Origin: Kocuria sp.
GTDB taxonomy: Bacteria; Actinomycetota; Actinomycetes; Actinomycetales; Micrococcaceae
Assembly (NCBI RefSeq): GCF_030530945.1
Contig: NZ_JAUMTZ010000003.1
Location: forward strand, 19,692-83,691
Length of the DNA: 64,000 nucleotides
Reading direction: 5' to 3'
The translations under genes were made by a program, and so were the position numbers. The notes beneath the pieces were generated by a model. That model was not told where the DNA came from. It was given only the letters and a program-made list of their open reading frames with translations, and did no database searches. Position 1 is the stretch's first letter, and each line of letters starts with the position of its first letter. Of the stretch, positions 47,270 through 55,558 are shown piece after piece.

Positions 47270-48021
47270 CGGGCGCGCAGTACGGGGCGCTGCTGGGGGT
47301 GTGGATCGCGGGGATCGTGGTCCCCGGCCCGGACGTCTTCGTGATCCTGCGCAACGCGTTCCTGTCCTCGCGCCGCAACGCCGTGGTCACGGCGCTGGGC
47401 GTGGTGGTGGGCAACACCACCTGGATCGTGCTGTCGCTGATGGGTGTCACCGTGCTCATCAGCGGCAACCCCGTGCTGAAGCTCGCGGTGCAGGTGGGCG
47501 GGGCGCTGTTCCTCGCCAGGATGGGCTGGACCGCGATCCGGGCCGGGATGCTCTCGCGAGCAGCGGGCTCGGGCGACGCCGCCGCGCCCGGGGGCGCCCG
47601 CGAGGGCCCCCACCCCGCAGCGCGCGCGGGGCGGGCCCCGTCCGCCGAGGACGAGGCGCAGCGGCAGGAGCTCTCCGTGGGCGGTCGCAGCCGTTTCCTG
47701 GGCCCCTCCGGACTGACCCCGTGGCGGGCCGCGGTGCAGGGGCTCGTGACCAACCTGGCCAACGCCAAGGCCCTGGTGTTCTTCGTGGCGCTGTTCGGCT
47801 CGCTGGTGCCCGCGGACATCAGCTGGACGGAGGCGCTCAGGGTGCTCGGGATGCTCGTGGGCACGGCCCTCGTGTGGTTCCCGACCGTGGCGTGGGTGGG
47901 CTCCGTCCCGGCGCTGGCCAGCCGCTTCCAGGCCCGCGGCGCCGAGGTGGAGATCGTCTCCGGGGTGGTGTTCCTGCTGGTGGCGGTGGGTCTGCTCGTG
48001 GAGGTGGCGCTCACCCTCTGA
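47266..48021 (+). CDS. LysE/RhtB family amino-acid exporter
   Basis: Membrane protein of the LysE superfamily, predicted to export an amino acid or similar small molecule. The 251-residue product starts MTGAQYGALLGVWIAGIVVPGPDVFVILRNA, which contains the family GPD motif. About six hydrophobic segments are visible. A hydrophilic Gly/Ala/Glu-rich loop of about 50 residues (encoded 47553-47707) splits the protein after the third segment, more than usual for the family. The ATG overlaps the reductase stop by four bases. Substrate unknown. Confidence 0.88.
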   Translation: MTGAQYGALLGVWIAGIVVPGPDVFVILRNAFLSSRRNAVVTALGVVVGNTTWIVLSLMGVTVLISGNPVLKLAVQVGGALFLARMGWTAIRAGMLSRAAGSGDAAAPGGAREGPHPAARAGRAPSAEDEAQRQELSVGGRSRFLGPSGLTPWRAAVQGLVTNLANAKALVFFVALFGSLVPADISWTEALRVLGMLVGTALVWFPTVAWVGSVPALASRFQARGAEVEIVSGVVFLLVAVGLLVEVALTL

Positions 48022-48022
48022 A

Positions 48023-48054
48023 GCACCCGGGTGGGCCGCGCTCCGCACGGGTGC
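48023..48054 (+). terminator. weak hairpin after the LysE-type gene
   Basis: gcacccg (48023-48029) and cgggtgc (48048-48054) form a 7-bp stem with an 18-base loop right after the stop. Weak evidence for termination. Confidence 0.4.
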
Positions 48055-48108
48055 GGGCGGCGTCGTCGTCGCGGAACGGGTGGGAGCGGATCTCGTGGGG
48101 CGCCCGGC

Positions 48109-48114
48109 TAGAGT
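48109..48114 (+). promoter_or_regulatory. candidate -10 box for ino1
   Basis: TAGAGT lies 96 bases before the ino1 GTG, leaving a leader of about 90 bases. No clear -35. Confidence 0.4.
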
Positions 48115-48210
48115 GTGATCTCGGTCAAGTGCGGTGCGGCACGGCGGCGACGCCGCGCCCGCGCCCGGCGCAGGCAGCGCGCGACCGCCACCACCGAGCC
48201 GAGGAGAACC

Positions 48211-49296
48211 GTGTCCGAACATCCCATCCGCGTGGCCGTTGCCGGCGTGGGCAACTGCGCCGCGTCACTCGTCCAGGGCGTGCACTTCTACCGTGACGCC
48301 GACCCCTCCGACACCGTGCCCGGTCTGATGCACGTGCGCTTCGGCGACTACCACGTGGGGGACGTCCAGTTCGTGGCCGCGTTCGACGTGGACGCCGCCA
48401 AGGTGGGCCTGGACCTCTCCGAGGCCATCCTGGCCGGCGAGAACAACACCATGCAGATCACGCAGGTCCCGCCGCTGGGCGTGGCCGTGGACCGCGGCCC
48501 CACCCTGGACGGGCTCGGGAAGTACTACCGCGAGACCATCACCGAGTCCGACGCCGAGCCCGTGGACGTGGCGGCGGTGCTGCGCGAGCGGGAGGTGGAC
48601 GTGCTGGTGTCCTACCTGCCGGTGGGCTCCGAGGAGGCGGACCGCTTCTACGCGCAGGCCGCGATCGACGCCGGGGTGGCCTTCGTCAACGCCCTGCCCG
48701 TGTTCATCGCGGGCACGGACGAGTGGGCGCAGAAGTTCACGGACGCCGGGCTGCCGATCGTGGGGGACGACATCAAGTCCCAGGTGGGGGCCACCATCAC
48801 CCACCGCGTGCTCGCGAAGCTCCTGGAGGACCGCGGCTACGTGCTGGACCGCACCTACCAGCTGAACGTGGGCGGGAACATGGACTTCAAGAACATGCTG
48901 GAGCGCTCCCGGCTGGAGTCCAAGAAGATCTCCAAGACGCAGGCGGTGACCTCCAACGTGCCGCACGAGATGCGCGCGAAGGACGTCCACATCGGCCCGT
49001 CCGACTACGTGGGGTGGCTCGACGACCGCAAGTTCGCGTTCGTGCGGCTGGAGGGCCACGGCTTCGGCAACGCCCCGATCTCCCTGGAGTACAAGCTGGA
49101 GGTGTGGGACTCGCCGAACTCCGCGGGTGTGATCATCGACGCGATCCGTGCCGCGAAGATCGGGCTGGACCGCGGCATCGGCGGCCCGCTGGTCTCGGCG
49201 TCCTCGTACTTCATGAAGTCTCCGCCCGAGCAGGCGGACGACGACACCGCCCGGGAGAACGTGGAGCGCTTCATCCGCGGCGAGGTGCAGCGCTGA
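48211..49296 (+). CDS. ino1: Inositol-3-phosphate synthase, actinobacterial type
   Basis: NAD-dependent cyclisation of glucose-6-P to 1L-myo-inositol-1-phosphate (the same compound as D-inositol-3-P), precursor of mycothiol and phosphatidylinositol. The 361-residue product starts MSEHPIRVAVAGVGNCAASLVQG (Rossmann NAD site) and has GDDIKSQVGATITHRVLAKLL and LNVGGNMDFKNMLERSRLESKKISKTQAV-type conserved blocks. The GTG at 48211 follows gaggaga. The acceptor made here is what MshA, encoded 900 bases downstream, uses. Confidence 0.95.
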   Translation: MSEHPIRVAVAGVGNCAASLVQGVHFYRDADPSDTVPGLMHVRFGDYHVGDVQFVAAFDVDAAKVGLDLSEAILAGENNTMQITQVPPLGVAVDRGPTLDGLGKYYRETITESDAEPVDVAAVLREREVDVLVSYLPVGSEEADRFYAQAAIDAGVAFVNALPVFIAGTDEWAQKFTDAGLPIVGDDIKSQVGATITHRVLAKLLEDRGYVLDRTYQLNVGGNMDFKNMLERSRLESKKISKTQAVTSNVPHEMRAKDVHIGPSDYVGWLDDRKFAFVRLEGHGFGNAPISLEYKLEVWDSPNSAGVIIDAIRAAKIGLDRGIGGPLVSASSYFMKSPPEQADDDTARENVERFIRGEVQR

Positions 49297-49334
49297 GCTC
49301 GGCGTGCCACCGCGGGTGAGCCCGCGGCCGTGAC

Positions 49335-49376
49335 GACGGCGCCCGGCACCGGTCCACCCCGGTGACGGGCGCCGTC
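49335..49376. terminator. bidirectional terminator between ino1 and the phosphatase gene
   Basis: gacggcgcccg (49335-49345) pairs with cgggcgccgtc (49366-49376); inside it caccgg pairs with ccggtg. The long hairpin lies between two convergent stops and can serve both strands. Confidence 0.85.
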
Positions 49377-49383
49377 AGGCGGT

Positions 49384-50181
49384 TCAGGCCCGCTCGTGCC
49401 CGGCCAGTCCGGCACGGGAGACGATGTAGTCCACCAGCGGGTCGTAGAGGTGCGGGGGGACGTTGTCGTCCAGGGGCACCACCACGTCCACCTGGCCCTG
49501 TGCCTCGGCCACGAACACCCCGGGGTCGTTGCAGTCCCCCATGGCAATGGTGGGCAGCCCGGCGCGGGAACCGGCCCACCCGGCCATGCCGTGGTCCGCC
49601 ACCACCAGGTCCGGCGCCTCGCGTCCCTGCTCCCGCAGGTGCTCCAGCACCAGGCGCATGGGATCGGGGAAGTGGGTGTGGCGCAGCCCGCCGTACTGCT
49701 CCACCATCACCACGTCCTCCACCTGGCGGACGTCCCCGTCCTCGAAGGGAAGGGCCTCGTCGAAGCGGATCACCCGCGCACCGGAGGCGCGGGCCACCCG
49801 GGCCAGACGGGCGTAGACGGGAGCCAGTCCCGAGGGGTGTCCGGTGGCGAACAGCAGGCGCTTGCGCCCCTGCACCGCGCGGCTGAAGGCCTCGGCGTAG
49901 CGGTCCAGCCCGGCCACGCACAGCTGCGCGGAGATGGAGTCCTGGCCGCTGAGGTACCCGCGGTCGTCGTTGATGCCCACGCGGTCCCGCATGAGCTCGA
50001 AGACGGAGTCGAAGTCCCACTCGCGGGTCCGCTCCACCCCCATGTGCTGGTGCTGGTCCCCGTCCAGGAAGCCCTGGATGTTGCGGAGGTTGGCCTCGCG
50101 GGGGGTCGCCACGGCCCCGGTGATGCGGGAGCGGTCCAGGTAGCGGGCGAGGGAGTCACGGCTCAGGTACGCGGTGGTCAC
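49384..50181 (-). CDS. Predicted phosphatase, downstream of mshA
   Basis: The 265-residue product, starting MTTAYLSRDSLARYLDRSRITG, resembles actinobacterial proteins annotated only as phosphatase. Conserved-looking blocks are VATPREANLRNIQGFL, FATGHPSGLAPVYARL, LVVADHGMAGWAGSRAG and AMGDCNDPGVFV; the Asp/His-containing DHG and GDCNDP are candidate metal or substrate ligands. No signal peptide or membrane segment is seen. It lies 10 bases after mshA on the same strand and faces ino1. A TAAACT box overlaps the mshA stop, so it may also have its own promoter. The link to mycothiol is inference. Confidence 0.75.
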   Translation of the reverse strand: MTTAYLSRDSLARYLDRSRITGAVATPREANLRNIQGFLDGDQHQHMGVERTREWDFDSVFELMRDRVGINDDRGYLSGQDSISAQLCVAGLDRYAEAFSRAVQGRKRLLFATGHPSGLAPVYARLARVARASGARVIRFDEALPFEDGDVRQVEDVVMVEQYGGLRHTHFPDPMRLVLEHLREQGREAPDLVVADHGMAGWAGSRAGLPTIAMGDCNDPGVFVAEAQGQVDVVVPLDDNVPPHLYDPLVDYIVSRAGLAGHERA

Positions 50182-50188
50182 ACGGGCG

Positions 50189-50194
50189 AGTTTA
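50189..50194 (-). promoter_or_regulatory. -10 box immediately before the phosphatase gene
   Basis: TAAACT (minus strand) ends 7 bases before the GTG and overlaps the mshA stop codon. It allows leaderless transcription in addition to read-through from mshA. Confidence 0.4.
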
Positions 50195-51439
50195 GGCGGT
50201 GACCGCCACCCCCGCACAGGCGAGGTACGCCGCGGCGTGCTGCGCGGCGACGTCGTCCCACGTCAGCTCCCGGGCCCGGCGCACCGCGGCGTGTGACATC
50301 GCTCTCCACGCCCGGGGGTCCCGGGCCGCCCGGTGCAGCTCCCGCGCCCACTCTGCGGGCTCCCGCCCGGGCACCAGGCGACCGGTCTCACCGTCCCGCA
50401 CGGCCAGGCGCAGCCCGTCCACGTCCGTGGCCAGCACTGGGGTCCCGCACGCCTGGGCCTCCACCGCCACCAGTCCGAACGTCTCCGACGACGACGCCAC
50501 GGCCACCGCGTCCACCTCGCCCATGAGCCGCGCGAGCTCGGGGCGGGGGAGCGAGCCGCGGAACTCGACACGGTCCGCCACCCCCTCCGTGCGCGCCAGC
50601 TCGCGCAGGTGCTCCAGGAACTCGGGGGAGCCCGTGCCCGCGAGCACCAGGCGCACGGGGGTCTCGGGGTGCTCCCGGGAGAGGATCCCGAGGGCCCGGA
50701 CGAGGACCTGCTGGCCCTTCAGCGGCTGCATCCTCCCGGCGCAGAGCACCGTGAAGGACCCGGTGGCGGGCGCGGCGTCCGGTTCGCCGGCCGGGGGGTG
50801 GAACATCAGGGTGTCCACGCCGGGCGGGATGACGACCACGCGCGCAGGGTCCGCTCCGTAGAGCGACACCACCTGCGCCTCCTCCACGGGCGTGTTGACC
50901 ACGGTGCGGCACGCGCGGGAGACCAGCAGCCGCTCGGCGTCCTCCCGCGCGGCGGGCTCAGGGGTCTCGTCCGGGCCGGCGCGCAGGTTCTTCGCGGCGG
51001 CGGAGGTGTGCAGGGTCAGCACCAGGGGGACGTCCAGGGCCTCGGCGAGGACGAGCCCGGCCGCGCCGGAGAGCCAGTAGTGGGCGTGGAGCACCCGAGG
51101 GGCGGCCGCGGGGTCGTCGTAGAACGCGGCGAGCGCCGCACCGAACGCGTCCGCGAAGGCGGGCAGCTGCTCCTTGGAGGCCGCGGCGGCGCCGGTCACG
51201 GCAACGTTCAGCAGCCGGATCCCCGCGGCCACGGGTTCCACGGAAACCCCCGCGGGCCTGTCGGGGCGGCGGTCCAGGGTGGCCATGTCCACGAGCCATC
51301 CGGCCTGGGCCAGGGCGTGGGCCAGGTGCCACACGTAGACGTTCATTCCGCCCGCATCACCCGATCCCGGTTGCTCCACGGGTGAGGTGTGCATGCTGAG
51401 CAGCAGGACGCGGTCGGCCCCGCGTACCGGCCCCCGCAC
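50192..51439 (-). CDS. mshA: MshA: D-inositol-3-phosphate glycosyltransferase
   Basis: GT4 enzyme that joins GlcNAc from UDP-GlcNAc to inositol phosphate, the first committed step of mycothiol synthesis. The 415-residue product carries the MshA hallmark LLLSMHTSPVEQPGSGDAGGMNVYV, then LHAHYWLSGAAGLVLAEAL, IPPGVDTLMFHPP, and the GT4 motif around SSSETFGLVAVEAQACGTPVLA (EX7E). I choose GTG 51439, which leaves one beta strand before the HTSP motif; ATG 51394 would cut into it, and longer starts would run over the alr promoter. Confidence 0.9.
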   Translation of the reverse strand: MRGPVRGADRVLLLSMHTSPVEQPGSGDAGGMNVYVWHLAHALAQAGWLVDMATLDRRPDRPAGVSVEPVAAGIRLLNVAVTGAAAASKEQLPAFADAFGAALAAFYDDPAAAPRVLHAHYWLSGAAGLVLAEALDVPLVLTLHTSAAAKNLRAGPDETPEPAAREDAERLLVSRACRTVVNTPVEEAQVVSLYGADPARVVVIPPGVDTLMFHPPAGEPDAAPATGSFTVLCAGRMQPLKGQQVLVRALGILSREHPETPVRLVLAGTGSPEFLEHLRELARTEGVADRVEFRGSLPRPELARLMGEVDAVAVASSSETFGLVAVEAQACGTPVLATDVDGLRLAVRDGETGRLVPGREPAEWARELHRAARDPRAWRAMSHAAVRRARELTWDDVAAQHAAAYLACAGVAVTA

Positions 51440-51477
51440 CGTCCCCGGACCGCGGGCCCGGCCGCCACCGCTCGGGG

Positions 51478-51483
51478 CACAAT
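51478..51483 (+). promoter_or_regulatory. -10 box immediately before alr-tsaE
   Basis: CACAAT ends 6 bases before the GTG. The ggagg in between is only one base from the start, too near to be a Shine-Dalgarno sequence. The divergent mshA start is only 50 bases away, so the two genes share a very short regulatory region. Confidence 0.4.
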
Positions 51484-51489
51484 GGAGGC

Positions 51490-53352
51490 GTGAGTGAGAC
51501 GACCCCCTGGCAGAACCGGCAGCCCAGCGAGCGCAGCGCGGTGGTGGACCTCGCCGCCGTGCGGCACAACGTGCGGCGGCTGCTGCACCTGGCGCGCGGC
51601 CGCACACTGATCGCGGTGGTGAAGGCGGACGCCTACGGCCACGGCGCTCCCGAGGTGGCCCGGGCGGCGCTCGCGGCCGGTGCGGACATGCTCGGCACCG
51701 CCCACGTCTCCGAGGCCCTGGCCCTGCGGGACGCGGGGATCACCGCACCCGTGCTGGCCTGGCTGCACACTCCGGCCACGGACTTCACCGCTGCCGTGCG
51801 GCGGGACGTGCGGCTGGGTCTGAGCGGCGGGGAGCTCGACGCCGTCCTGGCCGCCGTGCGCGCCACCGGCACTCCCGCGGTGGTCCACCTCAAGGTGGAC
51901 ACCGGCCTGGGTCGCAACGGTGCCACCGCCGAGCAGTGGCCGGGGCTGCTGGAGCGGGTGGTGCGCGCCGAGCGGGAGGGACTGCTCACGGTGGAGGGGA
52001 TCTTCACCCACCTGGCGGTCGCGGACGAGCCGGAGCGCCCCGAGACCGCCGAGCAGCTGGCCGCACTCACCCGCGCGGTCGCCGCGGCCCGGGACGCCGG
52101 GCTGGACCCGGCCATGGTCCACGCGGCCAACACCCCCGGGCTGCTCTCCGCGGACTGGATCCCGGACCCGGACGCCATGCTGCGGGACGCCGTGCGGGTG
52201 GGGCTGGGGCTGTACGGGCTGAGCCCGTTCGCGGACCGCACCCCCGAGGACCTGGGGCTGGTCCCGGCCATGACCCTGCGCACGCGCGTGGCGAACGTCA
52301 AGGCCGTCCCCGGGGGCACAGGTGTCTCCTACGGGCTCAGCTACCGCACGGACGGGCCCACGCACCTGGCCCTGATCCCCCTGGGGTACGCCGACGGTGT
52401 GCCGCGCGTGGCCACGGGCGCGCCCGTGCGCATCGGGTCCCGGACCTACCCCGTGGTGGGCCGGATCGCCATGGACCAGTGCGTGGTGGACCTCTCCCGC
52501 GGGCGGGACGCGCTCACGGGTGCGCCCACCGGCGACGACGCGCAGCCACCGGTGCGCACCGGCGACGAGGCCGTGCTGTTCGGCGCGGGGGAGAACCCCT
52601 CCGTCACCGAGTGGGCCGAGGCCGCCGGGACCATCAACTACGAAGTGGTCACCCGGATCTCCCCGCGGGTGCCGCGTGAGCACGTGGACACCGGGGAGCC
52701 GGGCGGGGACCACGCGGCGGACGGTGCGTCCGCGACCGGGCCGGGCGGCGTCGTCGACGGGGCGGCCGGGCAGGATCCCGACGGCGCACGGTGGACGCTG
52801 ACCCGTCAGCTCGCGTCCCCGGAGGAGACCAGGGCGCTGGCGCACACGCTGGCGCGGTCGCTGCGCGCCGGTGACCTGGTGCTGCTCAACGGCGAGCTGG
52901 GGGCGGGCAAGACCACGTTCACGCAGGGACTCGGGGCAGGCCTGGGGGTGCGCGAGGGCATCATCTCTCCCACCTTCGTCCTGACCCGGCGCCACCCGAA
53001 CCTTCCGGACGGGCCGAACCCCGGGGGACCGGACCTCGTGCACGTGGACGCGTACCGCCTGGGCAGCGCGGAGGAGATGGCGAGCATCGACCTGGAGGAC
53101 ACCCTGGACACCTGCGTGACCGTGGTGGAGTGGGGGACCGGGAAGGTGGAGGAGCTCAGTGCCTCCCGCCTGGTGGTGGACATCGACCGGGCCCGCGGTG
53201 CGGACGCCGCCACGGGGGCTGCGCCCGCGGACCTGGGCGGGGTGCTCGCAGACCTCGGGCGGCAGTGGGAGGACGGTGGCACGGGCGGCGAGCCGCGGCG
53301 GGTGACCGTGCGCGGATTCGGCGCCCGCTGGAGCGAGCCGCCGGTGCTGTGA
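51490..53352 (+). CDS. alr-tsaE: Alanine racemase fused to t6A ATPase TsaE
   Basis: One 620-residue product with two enzymes. Residues 1-395 are PLP-dependent alanine racemase: catalytic Lys45 in VVKADAYGHG, and Tyr281 in VSYGLSYR as the second base. After a Gly/Asp-rich linker, residues 434-620 are TsaE, the ATPase of the tRNA t6A37 complex, with P-loop NGELGAGKTTFTQGL near 467-481 and ISPTFVLTRRH. D-alanine synthesis and tRNA modification are not otherwise linked. tsaB and tsaD lie 2-4 kb downstream. The GTG start is supported by the -10 box. Confidence 0.93.
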   Translation: MSETTPWQNRQPSERSAVVDLAAVRHNVRRLLHLARGRTLIAVVKADAYGHGAPEVARAALAAGADMLGTAHVSEALALRDAGITAPVLAWLHTPATDFTAAVRRDVRLGLSGGELDAVLAAVRATGTPAVVHLKVDTGLGRNGATAEQWPGLLERVVRAEREGLLTVEGIFTHLAVADEPERPETAEQLAALTRAVAAARDAGLDPAMVHAANTPGLLSADWIPDPDAMLRDAVRVGLGLYGLSPFADRTPEDLGLVPAMTLRTRVANVKAVPGGTGVSYGLSYRTDGPTHLALIPLGYADGVPRVATGAPVRIGSRTYPVVGRIAMDQCVVDLSRGRDALTGAPTGDDAQPPVRTGDEAVLFGAGENPSVTEWAEAAGTINYEVVTRISPRVPREHVDTGEPGGDHAADGASATGPGGVVDGAAGQDPDGARWTLTRQLASPEETRALAHTLARSLRAGDLVLLNGELGAGKTTFTQGLGAGLGVREGIISPTFVLTRRHPNLPDGPNPGGPDLVHVDAYRLGSAEEMASIDLEDTLDTCVTVVEWGTGKVEELSASRLVVDIDRARGADAATGAAPADLGGVLADLGRQWEDGGTGGEPRRVTVRGFGARWSEPPVL

Positions 53353-53605
53353 CACCACGGCCGGGAGCCCCCGCTGTGGCGGCGCCCGTGTGGAGGTCCC
53401 GGGGCGGCGGCCCGGCAGGGGACTGCGCGGGTGCCCCGGCGAGGCCCGTGCCGGGGAGGCTCCCGCGTGTCCAGGGGGCCCGCGTGACACACTGGACGTG
53501 AGTCTGGACGTCCCGCCCGGGCAGCACGGCACCGGGGGAGTTCCGACGCCCTCCCCGGCCCGCGGGCGTTCTGCAGACACTGCTGAGCGATCCGAGGAGA
53601 AGGCC

Positions 53606-53938
53606 ATGCCACCGACGGCGACACCCCACACCAAGCCCCACGGCGCCCCCATCGCGGAGACGATCCTGCTGCCGGGGGACCCGCTGCGCGCGACGTTCAT
53701 CGCCGAGACGTTGCCCGAGGACGCCGTGCAGTTCAGCGCCGTGCGCAACATGCTCGGGTACACCGGCACCCACCGCGGCCGGGAGCTGTCCGTGATGGGC
53801 ACGGGCATCCCCTCGATCGCCCCCGCCGTGCTCACGGTCTCGGACAACCACGTGACCCGTGCGGAGCTGCCCCCGGAGCAGCGCCAGACGGGCTTCGCGA
53901 CCATGATCGAGCGGGCCACCACGGTGACGGAGCCGTGA
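53606..53938 (+). pseudogene. deoD: deoD remnant: purine nucleoside phosphorylase with internal deletion
   Basis: DeoD cleaves purine nucleosides with phosphate. Intact proteins have about 235 residues; this frame has 110. Residues 1-73 match the DeoD N-terminus (ETILLPGDPLRATFIAETL, RNMLGYTGTHRGRELSVMG), then the sequence jumps, near bases 53815-53835, straight to the C-terminal end (VLTVSDNHVT, EQRQTGFATMI). About 125 residues, including most of the substrate pocket, are lost without breaking the frame. The ATG keeps a good gaggaga site. Its stop overlaps the transporter GTG. It is probably inactive, though it may still be translated. Confidence 0.85.
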
Positions 53939-55482
53939 ACGGGATGACACACCCCCGCCAGGACCCGGACCGCTCCGCAGGTGCCGCGAGCGCGGGACCC
54001 GACAGCGCGGCGTCGACCCCCGCGGCGGCCGTCCCCGCCACCGGGACGGGCTCAGGGACGACGGCCGCCGACGGCGCGGTGCCCACCCGCACGGGCGGCG
54101 TGGACCCGCGCCGGGCCGTGCCCGTGCTGCTGTTCCTGTTCGTCTTCTGCCTGGTGGTGGACCAGGGCTTCAAGTTCACCTCCCAGCCCATGGCGCAGGC
54201 GCTGAGCCTGAGCGAGTCCACCGTGAGCCTGCAGGCCACGCTCACCGGCGTGCTGGTCGGCATCGGCGCCGTGGTCTACTCCGCGCTCGCGGACTCCGTG
54301 GCCATCCGCAGGCTGCTGTACCTGAGCATCGGGCTCGTCGTGGTGGGCTCGGTGGTCGGCTTCGTGGGCAGCGCGTCCTTCGGCGTGGTGCTCGTGGGCC
54401 GGATCGTCCAGACGGCGGGTCTCGCGGCGGCGGAGACCCTCTACGTGGTCTACGTGACCAAGCACTTCCAGGGCGTGGAGCTGAAGAAGTACCTGGGCTT
54501 CTCCAACATGTCCTTCCAGCTGGCGTCGCTGATCGGCACGCTGGTCTCGGGCTACCTGGCCACGTACGTGTCCTGGACCTGGATGTTCCTGGTGCCGCTG
54601 CTCATGGTGCTCTCGTTGCCGTTCATCAGGAGGCGCGTGCCGGACGAGGTGGAGCACGCGAGCTCCGGCGTGGACGTGTACGGGCTGTTCCTCGTGGCAG
54701 TGGTCGCCACGGGCGTGATCATGTTCATGCAGGAGTTCACGGGGTGGTGGTGGATCCCGGTGGTGATCGCCGGCGTCCTGTTCGTCCGCCACGTGCGCAC
54801 CAACCCGCACGCCCTGGTGGACTGGTCCTTCTTCACCAACCGTCCGTACATCAGCGCCCTGGTGATCGTGTTCATCATCTACTCGGTGAACCTGGCGTTC
54901 GTGTTCCTCTTCCCGTTCGCGATCCACGGTGTCCACGGCATGGCCATGGACCGGGTCTCGCTGCTCACCGTTCCCGGCTACGTCCTGGGTGCCTCCACCG
55001 CGGCCATGTCCGGCGTGGTCAGCAGGCGGCTGGACTCCAAGCAGGCCGTGACCCTGGCGCTGTGCCTGCTCGCCGCAGCACTCGCGGTCGCGGGGATCTT
55101 CGTGAACGTGTCCGTGGTGGCCCTGGTGGTGGCCATGGCCATGTTCTCGGTGGGCTTCGGCCTGCTGTACGCCCCGCTGATGTCCAGCGCGCTGCTTCTC
55201 ATGCCGGCCGCGAAGTCCGGTGTGGCCGTGGGCTTCTACAACCTGGTGATCAACGTGGCCTCCCCGATCGGCGTGGCGTACACGGCCACCCTGATGTCCG
55301 GCAGGCCCACGTGGTTCAGCGCTCTGAGCGTGGGCAGCACGCCCGAGGGCGACTACTTCTCGACCATCCTGTGGTTCCTGGTGGTCATCACCCTGCTGGG
55401 CCTGGTGGCCTACCGCGTGCTGTTCGGGATGCTCGAGCGCGGCGACGCCCGCGCCGCGCAGCGCCTGACAGCCCAGGAGTAG
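53935..55482 (+). CDS. MFS transporter, drug-efflux-like
   Basis: Major facilitator protein of 515 residues with at least twelve hydrophobic segments, probably fourteen (DHA2-like layout). The sequence around LSESTVSLQATLTGVLVGIGAVVYSALAD recalls the Tet38/NorB-type efflux pumps of staphylococci; that is my recollection and was not tested. About 60 hydrophilic Ala/Ser/Thr-rich residues precede the first membrane segment. The GTG overlaps the deoD-remnant stop; ATG 53944 is an alternative. Coupling to a nucleoside phosphorylase remnant leaves nucleoside transport possible. Confidence 0.85.
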   Translation: MNGMTHPRQDPDRSAGAASAGPDSAASTPAAAVPATGTGSGTTAADGAVPTRTGGVDPRRAVPVLLFLFVFCLVVDQGFKFTSQPMAQALSLSESTVSLQATLTGVLVGIGAVVYSALADSVAIRRLLYLSIGLVVVGSVVGFVGSASFGVVLVGRIVQTAGLAAAETLYVVYVTKHFQGVELKKYLGFSNMSFQLASLIGTLVSGYLATYVSWTWMFLVPLLMVLSLPFIRRRVPDEVEHASSGVDVYGLFLVAVVATGVIMFMQEFTGWWWIPVVIAGVLFVRHVRTNPHALVDWSFFTNRPYISALVIVFIIYSVNLAFVFLFPFAIHGVHGMAMDRVSLLTVPGYVLGASTAAMSGVVSRRLDSKQAVTLALCLLAAALAVAGIFVNVSVVALVVAMAMFSVGFGLLYAPLMSSALLLMPAAKSGVAVGFYNLVINVASPIGVAYTATLMSGRPTWFSALSVGSTPEGDYFSTILWFLVVITLLGLVAYRVLFGMLERGDARAAQRLTAQE

Positions 55483-55504
55483 ACGGTTCGCGGATTCCCC
55501 ACCG

Positions 55505-55542
55505 GCCCCTCTGCGCGTTCCCTCCGGGACGGGCGGAGGGGC
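55505..55542 (+). terminator. hairpin after the MFS gene
   Basis: gcccctctgc (55505-55514) pairs with gcggaggggc (55533-55542), with one G-U pair, 23 bases after the stop. Confidence 0.65.
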
Positions 55543-55558
55543 TCCGTCCACGCGGGAC

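Noticed and set aside
51440..51607. Longer N-terminus for mshA
   Set aside because: It would run over the alr promoter and coding start and adds Arg/Gly-rich residues foreign to MshA.
53390..53605. Upstream in-frame extension of the deoD remnant
   Set aside because: The residues do not match DeoD, whereas ATG 53606 has a good gaggaga site and the family N-terminus.
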